Shown here: positions 1-12,200 of the stretch, piece after piece
Layout: every line of letters begins with the position of its first letter
Position numbering within the stretch: the stretch's first letter is position 1
Assembly (NCBI RefSeq): GCF_949628215.1
Contig: NC_134277.1
Location: 33,679,058-33,743,057 of the forward strand
Direction: 5' to 3'
DNA length: 64,000 nucleotides
Source of the DNA: Phalacrocorax aristotelis
Taxonomy: Eukaryota > Chordata > Aves > Suliformes > Phalacrocoracidae
Position numbers and translations under genes: made by a program
The notes under the pieces: model-generated
The model's input: only the letters and a program-made list of their open reading frames with translations
Databases searched by the model: none
What the model was told of the DNA's origin: nothing

Positions 1-129
1 GTTGAAACCCCTTTATTTAGCTTTAGTTAGGAAGATATTTTAGGAAGGCAGGATCTCTTCTAATTGTGCTCCTTGACCTGGCTGCATAGGTTCACACACC
101 AAAGAGTTTATCTTTCTCCCTACTTAGCT

Positions 130-159
130 AACTGGACACCAGTTAACCGGACACCAGCT
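130..159. repeat. Two-copy 15-bp tandem repeat
   Basis: Two adjacent 15-base units (130-144 and 145-159) share the core GGACACCAG and differ at two positions, both T/C changes. The first unit is itself a short palindrome (AACTGG...CCAGTT). It sits directly beside the longer hairpin at 161-196. No function is evident. Confidence 0.6.
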
Positions 160-160
160 A

Positions 161-196
161 GCTAATTTGGCATTCCAGGGTGAATGCCAAATTAGC
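161..196. repeat. Perfect 15-bp inverted repeat (hairpin)
   Basis: The arm GCTAATTTGGCATTC (161-175) is followed by a 6-base loop (176-181) and its exact reverse complement GAATGCCAAATTAGC (182-196). Thirty paired bases without a mismatch is unusual in this AT-rich background. It could be a remnant of a small DNA transposon terminus, a structured RNA stem or a replication-slippage product. Nothing in the flanks identifies a parent element. Confidence 0.8.
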
Positions 197-3100
197 ATCT
201 GGAAAGGCTTGGAAGTATGATCTACAGTTTAATATTAATTGCATACCTTAACAGAGTCATGTGGGGAATATTTTCTGAAGGAACCTTGCGAAAACTGCTT
301 CTGCTTGCTGTCATCTGCTAGATTTATTCTCACTGCAGGGTGAGATTCTGTCTGAATTAACAGACATATACAAGAAATCATAAAAATGATGAGACAGAGT
401 GAAAAACCAATGCTTTGTTTAATTACTGTACTGCACAGGTGTTGATTAGAAAGGTAAACTTCAGAATTTTCTTTCCATTCAAAAGAATGAGACCCTACTT
501 AGAATTTAATTTTTTTTCCATAAATTCTCCTCACAGATACTTGTTGATAATACTTATGACCAAAAATTCTGAGTTTTTGAAACCTGACAATGAAGGGGTT
601 CTGTCATTCACTTTGCAGTTGCTGCAGGCGCCGAGCATTTCATTTATTAGAGCCTTCTTGAGGTCCCAGTGTGCCATTTTCTGTTCCCATCCTTTTTAAA
701 GATTTTCTGAAATCTCCTGCCTCCTTCACTCTAATTCCCTGTAAGGAACTCCCTGCCCTTTTTCCAAGAATCCCAGCCTGGTATCTTTTTGTTTTTCCTT
801 TGCCAAGGTTTCTGCCTGCATTCTAGGTGGTTTGTTCTTACCCTCATTCCCCCAGAAAGTACTTCCATTCCTTCCTTTTATGCTAGCATTTCTATTTTCC
901 AACTTCCCTCTACCATATATATTTTTTCTAGGTCATTCAGGATGCTAATGTTTAAAAACTGCATAGTGCAGATCAACAGAGAGACGATGAAACTATTGTT
1001 TCTCTGGAAGGTGTTACTAGCTGGCAAAACCTGAGACATCCATCTTCCTTCAGTTACAAAGGCACTTGAAGCTGCCGGATATCTGACCATCAATGTCAGC
1101 ATCTAAATTTGTCCTATATTTATAATATTCTTTCCTCCAGCTTCCCATTGACCCCAGTAGCCGCTTAGAGGTAGAGCTCAAAAGTTCTATTGCAGTAGAT
1201 ACAACAGAGGAAAAAAAGCATGTAGGTAGGAGATCAGCTTTGCTAAGCAAGCAACATCACTGAAACATGAGAATGTTGGAAAGTTCTTAACAGGTAAGGG
1301 ATATATAATCTGAGACAGATGAAAAAAAAAACCCACTCAACCCCTTCATTATTAGTTGCTCCAACTAACCGAGTTTGATTTATGGGCAGATATTAACTTT
1401 AAACAAATTTGAATGGACGAGGAGGGGAGTAATTTCATATGACCATTCAGGTCTATAATCCATTTATTTACTTGCTTCCTGAAATAAGTTTTCCATTGTT
1501 TAAAGATACTCCTAATCAAATGTACTGGTTGTATCTCAGATAAACGAATTGGGTTTATTCCTTTAAGCAACTTCTGATGTCTCATCAAATACAATGCAAC
1601 ATTCATGGACGTTGGACTGTCTTTTTCAGTTACATTTAAGGAAATGTATTCGACTAATAGTAGTTATGAGTTTGTGAGACTCTTTCTTCCTGTTTCAAAA
1701 GTGGCAATTTGGTGGGTATCATTACTATTTTATGACATTGTTTGAACTGAAACTGAGCTTTGGACTGACTACACAGTGCAGCCATCCTGTCTGACGTCCA
1801 GGTTTGTAGTGTGGCATCACTATAGATACCCATTATGGACAACTGTCTGTGTGAGAAGGAATCAATAATGATTGTGACTTGAGTGTAAGAGATCCTTAAC
1901 TGGGAGTTAAATAAAGAATACAGTGTATAGGAGTCTTGCAATTAGGACCGAACAGGTGAAGAAAGTTACTTAATGCAAACTTGTGCTCTCCCTTGTACAG
2001 CAAATCTTTTGCTTTTGGTTTCCTAGTCTATTTCCAAGTCAATCTCCAGACAGGAGGAAATGTTTAATACATTTATCAACCCCTCTAGACAACAGAGAAA
2101 GTTTACACCATGTTCTTCCTCACAAGCCCCATGGCAGCCCAGTATAGACGTGCTAGGTGGCAAACACTTCTCACCAATGGTGCACTGGGCAAGGGCAGGC
2201 CAGGCAGGCATGAGTAGATCTGGATCTGGGGACCCTGTTCTTGGCATGCAGTCCTGCTTCTGTGTCCCTGCTCCGTCCATCACATATGAAAAAGTAGCAG
2301 TTCTAGTACTAATGCTCTCCAAAGTGCAGACTGCTGTTTAATTTTGTGAACATTGCTGTGAATAAAATTTGATTGCTGGATTGTTTTCAGTAAATAAACA
2401 CAGAAGAACTATGAATGCTGCCAGAGTGAATTAGAGCTGGGGAGTGTTTGCTCTACTAGTGATGACTTTTAGTGCTCAGTACTTCAAGAAAGCAATTAAG
2501 ACATAAACTGTTATGGCTGGCAAGAGTTTGTGTACTTCTGAACCATCAGGGGAGTTAACCAGTTATGCATTAGTTGTAGTCCCAACTATATAGACTGTTA
2601 ATGTCAAAGAGACAGGTCTCATTTCCCTCATCCAAAATATTCTTTCTGCTCTCATGCCAACAGCTCACATCATGGGATGGGGCATACCACTACCACCTCC
2701 CATCCCTATCCTGCAACTACGTTTATGGTTGCATTAGGATGACTATATGTACAGGACTAAAACTACATAAAATTTATTCAAAACAACAAAATGGTAAATA
2801 TCAGGATACTTTTCCCCCTTTTCACCTTGGTTCCTGTTGTGATATTCAGCAGAGCACCTATCAAAACCAGCTCGACATTCAGAAATTTTCAGTGTTGTCA
2901 GTATCTTGACAGATGTCCTTACAGTATTTTTGTTAAATTCTATTGGTTTCCTCAAGTTAATCATTCTTCTTTGAATCTGAAAAGTTCCAACTTCTGTCAC
3001 TGGAAAAATACTGAAAAGAAAAAAGGAACAACAACAAAAAAAACCCTTAAATCTGACTTGCAACCGCTAATGAGAAAAGAAAAAAAAATCTGTCATCTCA

Positions 3101-6040
3101 TTCAGAAGAAAGAAAAAATGCTAGGGTTTTTTAAGTGAAATAAATGCTTTCCCTAAACATGATCGCAGTTGACAAAATGCTGGATGTTTAGGTGGCAATT
3201 ATAGCTCTTTCAGAGACTGTCAAATCTTGTCACAACACATGTTATAAATGAGGACAGATTTAGACATTCTTTCTGACAGTTATGTGTAGGATGTGGATGG
3301 TTGGCAGTTAAATTTCAAATGCAGGGAAATTTTCTTTCCAATAGATCTTTGCTTGTTTATTAAGAGGGAGTTACCGTGCGCTGAATCTTGTATCTACCAT
3401 GTGCAGCTTTTCATCTTTGCAGCTTTTGACATTTCACTTTAACTTTCTTTGTGACAGCCATCTGAACATTGTTTTAGGTAAAAAGTAACCTACGGTGCTC
3501 TGGAGATGTATGAAATTTTTAAAGCTCTTGGTGTTTTCATACTGAGATTAGAGTAGGAAATGTGTCATATTACACATGGATGGATAGATAGCAAGAAAGC
3601 AAATAACAGAGGCTGCAACAATGCTGATTGAAGGGAGCAGCTTCATGATGCACACAGAAAATGGGATAATGCACTAGCCCACACTCATCATGTGAGACGC
3701 GCAAATGTTGATGGAAGTATTAGTAATAATAACGTGCATCACGAAGCACAATTCATGTGATGATAAACTGCTCAGTGTCATTAAAAGCCAAACCTGACAT
3801 GGATTTCAAACTGTTTCTGATGTTAAGAGGTCAAACGGCATGGGAGAAGAGAGAGAAGAGGAATCGTACTACTATGGGCAAGAGTTCTGGTTGGGTCAGA
3901 CAGAACTTTTTTGGAAGCCCTGAGGGAGAGCATGCTGGAGCAGCCTCAATATCACATTTGATGAATGTGGTCTAAGTCTTTTTAGCTGCAGCAGCCTCAA
4001 TCTGCTCACCAGCACAGATAGTGACAAGCTTTGCATTCACCCTTTCTGCGAAGGTCAATAAAGAGGTGGGAAAGGGAGAGGCAGCATCTCCCAGTTGGGT
4101 GATGTCCAGCATACACTGCATTATAAAAAACCTGTTGGTGAGAGGGGAGCTATAGGTCCTTTAGCCAGTGCTCCAGATTCTAATAATCCCTTCATGCTTC
4201 ATGCTTCTGGAAGCACCTACCCCTGGAAGAACTAAGGAAAAAAAAAATCTGTTCACCAGTTTTGTAGTCCTCTCACACTTGAATATGGCACATTATACAC
4301 TAACTTTTATGAATGGTGGTGTATAAAAGCCCAATGAATTAGGTAAGTGTAACGCTAACAGTTCAGACAGATAGTAAAGAAGAGATGTCATCTATGATGA
4401 CAGGACCTGTGAGTCTCCTATTTAGCTATAGTAGCAGTTTAGTATAACAGAGTTATTCACGTGCATACTGTTAAGCAGATGTTTGAGTAGTTTGCTGGAC
4501 TGGGACCAAAGTGCTCATTGCATTGGAAGACTGAACCCATAAACTGGAACACTGTGGGCAGCTATACCTTTTGCAGAGCTGAAGTTTTTGTACTTTCTAT
4601 TTTCATAAGAGTGACAAGTGTTATGTAACTAGCAGATAGATGAACTTGTGTTCATTCCTGAAGATCATAAAATATTCAGAAATATTTGTGAAATTCTATC
4701 TTGAGTAATGCAGCTTAAGCCCTTGAATTCTGAATGGGTAGCTCTCCCATTTCTGTCTGGTTACAGACCATTCACTTAGCCTTAACGACATGCATCCAAA
4801 TAAATGCTTGCTATTTCACAAATGTGAAAATAAATGTACTGTTTCTATGCTCCAAGACATCAGCATTTATTGCCTCATTTGGGAAAACAACAGACTTATT
4901 TGCTTCATTTATACTCTTTTCAAATACTGTTTTGAGAACAGGGACCAGCATCTTGCATCTTGGCGCTCGTCACGAATAGGGCTGTATATTCCCCGGCACC
5001 TTCCTTCTATTCACTTGTGTGAAAAAAATCTTGAGGGGTAAAAGATTACAGGATATCTCAGGTATACATAATTAATTTGCCCATAAACTACTAAAATGTA
5101 ATGTATTGATGATGTTTTTATTATTTGTTCAGTTCCTTACTGAGCTTTTACGTCTCCTCTTGACTATAGAGGTTAATTTACTATGCGTGAATAAATTCTA
5201 CCTGACAGTGTCTCTCCTTCTCAATCACTTATTCAGTGAAACCTTGTTGCTAATAAAATACTACAAAATGTTTGTCTATTTGAGAAGTATTTTTGAGGAT
5301 TTTTAACTTTAAGGAAATGTCATATTTGCGCGTATGCATTCAGAACAAAAAAGAACTAGCTACTTCAGAAGTAATCTTTGCATTATTGCTTTGTTATGGG
5401 AATACACCATCTAATTTGACAGCTTTAGGCAATAATTCTGTTGTGATGGAGCCTATCAGAAAATCAGAAGGACCAACAGTTTCAGCCCTTTTTAGTTTCA
5501 GAAAACAAATCTTTAGGATTATAATTGTTCAAGGTTTTGTCAGACTTGTTCTCCTATTGGTATTCATCTATTTCTAATTACAGGAAAAAAATAAAAGATA
5601 TCCCCCGGAAGAATAAAATAAGTAACATATTCTCAGATAATATTTGTAAGGGAGCCATTGACCGAACTTGAAAAAAACTAAAATGTGATGGAAGCACTTT
5701 AAAGCTCCTTTCAATAAATGGTTTTCCTTCACGGCAAATAGATCTTTCAATGCCCAGGGATATCGGCATTTCCAAACGATACCCGTTAAAAATCCCGACC
5801 TCCAAATTCTTACATTAAAGAGACCCACACGTCCTAGATAATGGCACTGCTTTTGATGCTGGGGAGTGGAAAGGCTATTGTGCCCTTCTGTCACTTTTTC
5901 TGCTCTTAGTGCCATAGTGGTGACAGAGGCCATCTGGATCAAAATGGTACTCCTCAACAGGAAGGAGAAATTTAACCCTTGTGGGTACAAGTTTCTTGAA
6001 GTTAGTGCTAAAGCAAGTGAAGACACAGATAGATATCTGG
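197..6040. other. Intergenic DNA, nothing recognised
   Basis: This is AT-rich, CpG-poor sequence. The open frames are short (all at most 150 codons), have no recognisable motif and lie on both strands without paired splice sites, so I call no gene. Short A-runs and small microsatellite-like stretches (for example TAATAATAA near 3,722) are present. I recognise no interspersed repeat here, but old, heavily diverged ones would be missed by eye. Confidence 0.5.
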
Positions 6041-6412
6041 AAGCCCTGTTAGATTTTCAGGGCACTGGGGGCACTATCAAGCCTTACTGGCCCTCCCTGT
6101 CCCCACTGGGGCTCATCCCAGCCTAACAAGGAAACCATTTCAGGCCCCCCTGGGGCTGTCAGTCCTTCCCCAGCAAGGTGGTAGGATGCAGTGCTGCCAC
6201 AGCCCTGCCCAGCCATCCCCGTGTGGAGCCCCCAGGGTCCCAGCCCCAGGGAGACCCTGACCCATATATCTGAAGGTGCTCTCCATTAGGTAAAGAAATC
6301 TGAAAGGTGAAGAACTAGTGAAGAACCAACAGCATGAGAAATCACATCCTTGGCAATTGCATCCACTCTCTGGCAAGCTCTAAATGAACTTCATTGTGAA
6401 ACAGGAGCAAAA
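6041..6412. other. GC-rich unassigned block next to a CR1
   Basis: From about 6,041 to 6,260 the sequence becomes C/G-rich (runs such as GGCCCTCCCTGTCCCC and CAGCCCCAGGGAGACCC) compared with the AT-rich surroundings, then returns to background before the CR1 at 6,413. The composition is reminiscent of avian LTR or LINE 5' sequence, but I recognise no diagnostic motif. No long open frame or splice pair supports a gene. Confidence 0.3.
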
Positions 6413-6915
6413 ATCACAGAATCACAGAATCACAGGTTGGAAGGGACCTCAGGGATCATCTAGTCCAACCTTTCTCAGAAGAGTAGAGTCTAAACAAGAT
6501 GGCCCAGCACCCTGTCCAGACGACTCTTGAAGGTGTCCAACGTGGCCAAGTCAACCACTTCCCTGGGGACATTATTCCAATGATTGAGTGTCCTCACTGT
6601 GAAAAATTTCACTCTGGTGTCCAATCAGAATCTCCCCAAGAGCAACTTGTGTCCATTCCCCCTTGTCCTCTCCATGTGACTCCATGTAAAAAGGGAGTCT
6701 CCATCTTCTTTGTAGCTACCCCTTAAGTACTGGCACATGGTGATGAGATACCCTCTGAGCCTCCTTTTCTCAAGGCTGAACAAACCCAGCTCTCCCAGCC
6801 TATCCTCGTATGGCTTCCCAGTCCTTTGATCATCTTGGTGGCCCTTCTCTGGACCCCTTCCAGCCTGTCCACATCCTTTTTGTACAGTGGGGACCAGAAC
6901 TGTACTGATCTCAAG
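6413..6915 (-). mobile_element. CR1 LINE, 5'-truncated, antisense
   Basis: Read on the plus strand, the element starts with the reverse-complemented CR1 3' tail (three ATCACAGA-type units), followed by the hallmark GGTTGGAAGGGACCT and the antisense 3' UTR. On the minus strand the remainder encodes a decayed C-terminal piece of the CR1 ORF2 reverse transcriptase, including a recognisable VQRRATKMIKGL segment near 6,840. The frame is then broken by substitutions and indels. The copy is about 500 bp, heavily 5'-truncated as is usual for CR1, and cannot be active. It lies upstream of the CpG-island gene. Confidence 0.93.
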
Positions 6916-8970
6916 TCACTGTATTTCATTGATGTCAAACAGAAAAGCACATATCTAACTGTAGGTTTGGGTGCTTAATTCTATGTACCTGTATTTGCAA
7001 GGATTTGGCGTAAACCACAAGACTGGCACTCCATATTGAAGAAATGACTGCATAACTCTTCGCCTTCCAGCTGTCCACAGCTGGGCTTTGGAGGGTACTT
7101 TGTATTTCAGCTTCTCAGCCTACCATTAAAAACTACCTGCAACTGCTGATAATCTGCTTCTGCATCGCTGGCCTAAGTACTGGCACACAAATCCCCAGGA
7201 TGGCTGTAAGATATTCATGCCCCGTATGCAATCAAATACTGACGAGTTGCTTGTTAGTTTTCTTCAGGATCTGGGTGAAAATATAACAGCTGTTCCATAT
7301 CTGAGCACTGTACTGGGACAGGCCGACAACTTGAACTTAACACGATGCTAGGTGATCTCAGTGAGAAGGGAAAGAGCAATAGAGGAAACACCAGAAAAAT
7401 ATATTTGGAAAGTTTGGTTTTAGGCAGAACAACAGGAAAAAAAGCAAATTCATTGGACCTAATGATTGCCAAAGATAACAATGTTTGAACTGTTGTGTCC
7501 GGTCATTGTCTGGGGAGTCACAAGCAGACCTGACATATTCTGGATATTTTTACACGGACTATTATTGATTACTTTTTCATTAATAATCAGAGGTAGCCAC
7601 CAGTCAAAAACATGAAGAAGTACTGGTATGCTAAACTTCATACCAGTCCTCCGTTTCTGCTAAAACCCACACTTTTCTGCTTTCAGAATCCCAGTGCATG
7701 GACCAAAATAATAGTCATTCAGACTTTTTTTTTTTTGGCAATGGGGCTCTGATGGGGTTCTAAAGGAAATTATTTCTACATTGACTGATGATAAGGATTT
7801 CCCATTCTTTATCATCCAACAAGGAACAATGCTTCATCCTTCTGTCTCAGCAGTGCTAACAATATTTAGCTTTGTACTACAGCCTGCCAGACATCAGCCA
7901 CGGGTACAGGCACAGAAAGAGAAGTATAAGAGAATGACAATTTTTATAGGATACATATGGAAAAAATTTTCAGTTCAAGATTACTAAATGTTTGGTCATC
8001 ATTGACCGGTACAGCAGTGTACAACACACCTCTGAAGGCAAAATGGGTTTGAGTCATCATCATTAAATATTTTCTTCAGAGATTCTTTTATTATGCCAAG
8101 AACTGTCTGTACTCTAAAATTTTAATGGTATCATACTATCAGAACATAAAAATAAAACAAGTCTAAAACAAATGTGCAAATACCTTTGTAAGGCTTTCGC
8201 AATTGGCCAAAATGTAGCTTGCTAGGGAATGGACAATTGTCCTTCCTTGTATCCTAGTCAGGAAACTACAAATCCAGACTTATTTGTGACGGTGTAGAGG
8301 GGGAAACTGACAACTGGACCACTTTGATTTTCTCTCATATATATGCTACTGACAAATAAGTAAGATAATAATTGTTATATTTAGCTATAGCTTTGACACT
8401 TTATGTGATATATAGGCTGAACACTTACATAGAAAAATGTATGTGTTGGGTTTTTACAAATAGCAGTAAATAAATAGAAACTTTCAAATCAATAAATCCT
8501 CGCTTAATATGAAACTTTACAGGTGAGTTTAAGATTTTCTGGAGTTTTAGTCAGAGTGATTACTTAAGTTGCACGGTTTTATTCCTCAAGAAAAAATACA
8601 TAACACGGTGTCGTTTGAACAGGGTTACACAAATAAATGTACATGTTAAATCAATTCTGTAACAAATAACACTACTGCTACTTTATTAGTCTCACTTTTT
8701 AAAAGACCTGAATAATCTCTAGGAGCTATACTGTATGCAGAAAAGATTTGGGGCAGAGATTGCAGTTCCTCTGTCTTACATACAAAGACAGAAATACAGA
8801 AAGAACAGGATTTGTCTATTTTTCTTCATATGTAATTCTAGTACTGTGACTTGGTGGAATAGGAGGAGTTGCAAAGATTATGAATAGGTGAATTTTGTTA
8901 CACTTGTGAATTCCTTTTTTCCAGGAAAAAGACTGCAGGAAGTTGAGATAAAATTTCTCACTTCGTATGG
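6916..8970. other. Intergenic DNA, nothing recognised
   Basis: AT-rich sequence between the first CR1 and the AC microsatellite. The frames are short and unremarkable. There is a T-run near 7,725. No RNA gene, splice pair or repeat family is recognised. Confidence 0.45.
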
Positions 8971-9006
8971 ACACACACACACACACACACACACGGAGAG
9001 AGAGAC
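8971..9006. repeat. AC microsatellite with GA extension
   Basis: An uninterrupted (AC)12 run spans 8,971-8,994 and is followed by a short GGAGAGAGAGAC stretch. Such runs are typically length-polymorphic. It is plain simple sequence with no sign of an embedded element. Confidence 0.95.
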
Positions 9007-9059
9007 TTTCTCTCCAGCTCTCAGCTACAGCCTGGAATATATCTGTATGTGCATGCTTA

Positions 9060-9205
9060 AATATTATCAATACATTTATATATTCTTATGTATAAATGTT
9101 ATATATACATATATATGATGTATCTATGATACAAATCATATATATGAGACACATCATACATATGTGTGCATATAGGTGATATATATTATAAATCTTATAT
9201 ATGTA
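9060..9205. repeat. Degenerate TA/CATA-rich block
   Basis: The stretch is built of imperfect TATA, CATATA and GTATA units and contains many small self-complementary pieces (for example ATATATATG near 9,108 and CATATATATG around 9,138). It is best read as a decayed TA/CA microsatellite, possibly continuous in origin with the AC run just upstream. Confidence 0.7.
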
Positions 9206-12200
9206 AGATTTTGTGCTGTACCGCATAATTCTTTAATAATCATTAGCACAAAAAATACATGAGCCTCCAAAACCCAGAATGTTTTACTCCTACAGAATAG
9301 GTGGTGATCAGTGAGCAAGTACATTTTTCTCTTCAGGGTACAATACACTGCGTGAAAGCTTTCAGAAACTGGGCATTCATGCAGTACAGCGAGCGTGTGT
9401 GACCTCTGCAAAGTCATTCAGTTATGTGCAAAAGAAATGGTAGGCTGATAAAAGTTAAACGTGGGCCTCTTGTCAGCAACATTTCCTGAATTTCTTTAGC
9501 TGAGAGATAATAATTGTGGCAAACAATCAAAAAGAAAAGAATGAAACACAGTGGAGGACACAAAAAATTAGAGTGGAATATTTAAAACAGGCTAATTACT
9601 AATGGGATTTTTTTGTATGTAAAAGACACCTCTTTTTAATTCCCATTTCTGACTTTCCCCTGAAATAATTTTGGCCACTCTCAGATTTGTCAGGAGCCCT
9701 ATCAACGTCTCTAAATTGAATGCATTAGTATTGTCAGCGTCCACTTCATCCTGTAGCGTTAAAATTGCAGAATACTGCAGTTTTAGAAAGAGTATCCATT
9801 TGATAATCTTGAACACAATACATCGCCTTGATGGCATATGCATTTGTAAATGAATATTAACTTTACAAATTCAGAATTTATGTAAGAGTGGACCTGTCTC
9901 TCCTCAGAGGTCTGTAAATGAGATGGGCCTTTTTCTGCCGACTTGACTGATAAAAATTCCCCTGTAAGACTTCATGTAATAAAAAGAAACCTTGTAAAGA
10001 GTGACTAAAAGATAGCAGACACCTTGGGTGGGATCCATTCCACCTAAATTTTGGCACCTACATTTGAATGAAGAGTTGTTCTCTGGAGGTATTTCTCTCT
10101 ATCGCCTGAACAGGGATCCAAGGGTAGTGCAGTCAGTTAAGTTAGGGCAAATGACTTTCACTTCTTGTGTGAAAGCAGGATGCCGATACAGATTGCTGTT
10201 TGTAGGATGTGTCTGTTGGAGGATGCTGATACAGTGTGATAGAGAAAGAAGCATTTTTTGACATTCATTGGAGAACAAAAGTCTTGCTGCTGCAGTCACC
10301 GAAGCCCTGTGACTCCTGTTGGCTTGGACAAACACTGATGGTGCTTTGTACCTCACGTGATTACAGGTTTAGCATGTTGCCTTCCTCCTGCGTGGTAAGT
10401 GCCTGCTGTGAGGTGCTGAGCAACCTCAAACCTCATTAAAGTCGTTGGAGAGAGCCCTGAGCTATCTCATGAGATGAAGTTGCACTATTTATACTCTGAG
10501 AACATATGCACACTGTACTATTAGTGCTAATATTTTTGTCAGAACACTTTTTTAAAGCAAAATGTGAGAACATTTGTGGGCAGTAAGCACAAAACAGGGT
10601 TGACAGCTCCTTCCTTCTCTTACTCAGTCACAAACATTTTTTTTCCTTTCAACAGAATATGAAATGTAAATGGAACCGGTCATTTTCAGAAACTAATGTT
10701 ATTTGGTTGATAATACGTGCATACCAAAAGGGAGCTGACAAGGTTATCACCAAGTAGAAACTGATAACAGCAGGGTGCCTGCAGCCCTAACTTAAATTGA
10801 AATAGGAGCTACACAGCCTGACAGTAATACCTGTGACCAGGGAGCGCATACTGCGTTTGCAAAAGTTGATAAAAGACAAGGGGGACTACACCCCTCTCTT
10901 CCATTGCCACCTGCCTAGGAGTTATATGCCAACATTTTATTTCACCAACAGCCTTCCACAGTCACGGAAGTCAATCAATAATGAAAAAAATATACATGTT
11001 CTAATGTTAATATGTTATTAGAAAACTATCCTATGTCTGTGTAATTATCTGTTTAACAGTGGAGTGGCCATGACAATGAAAACTATCTTTAAGTCAACCA
11101 AGACAACAGAAACATCTACAGTATTGCTCATCTACCCCAGTTGGAAAATCCAATACCAAGTCAATGATAACCTTTCTTCATGGTGGAGAACTGTGCAGGA
11201 AAAGCTCTCTTTCCACGGACATCACGGTTCATACTGCCCTGGTACTAAGCTATGGGATCTCAGGCAAGAAAAACTTCCAAATATTGACATTTCAGAACAA
11301 GAAGTAAGAAATCGCAGGAAGGAATAATAATGTCACCAAATTGTTTTGTCCCCCTCACCCAGAAAATGACTTGCTCAGATACTCACATGGAGCTGTTGAC
11401 TGCACTTGAACATCAATGAATCATCATCAGGCCCAAGCTGCCTGCATCAGGCTTATTGACAGAGGCTCCCAGCAGTAACTTCTGCCTGTTCTCCATCACA
11501 ACTCTTTCATCACTACAGAGCGTGGGATAATAATAATAATAAAAAAAAAGCTAAAGCAGAAAGCTGAAACAAATCCTACCTGATGAATCATTATAGTGAG
11601 AAAGACTTGTGTAATTTCAGGCTCACTCCTTCATTCAGAATCATGTATTATCTGCTAATGCAGTTAACTGTAATAAGCACGTGACAAAACCATATGCAAT
11701 CGTCCACCTGCACAAGCACGATCTGGTCAGGTTTAATGACAGGGTTTTCCTCAGAGAGTTCCTCTTCTCAACTTAAACATAGCTTGCTTTTAAAAGAGTA
11801 GTTCAGTTAGGAACTAAAGAAATTCACCTATAATCTACAGTGATTATAAGCAACAAACAAGACACACCAAGTACAAAGGCTAGGCCTTTTATTTCTGTAA
11901 TTATCAAGCACTTTTACAAAGACTAATGCATCTGGAATTTTGTAAGCTAGATATATTTATGATCTGTGGGCAGTTCTTGATATAGTTATGATCTATCCTT
12001 TTTTGGATAAAATCCATTTTCTATTCAGAGTAAGTGAAGGAATACTTTAATGCCTGCTAACTTAGTACTGGCGAAGAATAGAAACTTCCTTCCAAAGTGT
12101 GGATCAGCATAACAAGGCTGAAAAAGTTGCTCAGTCTTGTAAGCTGAGATTTGTACAATAAAGTGTGAATACAAATGCACTCCTTTGGTGGAACTGTACA

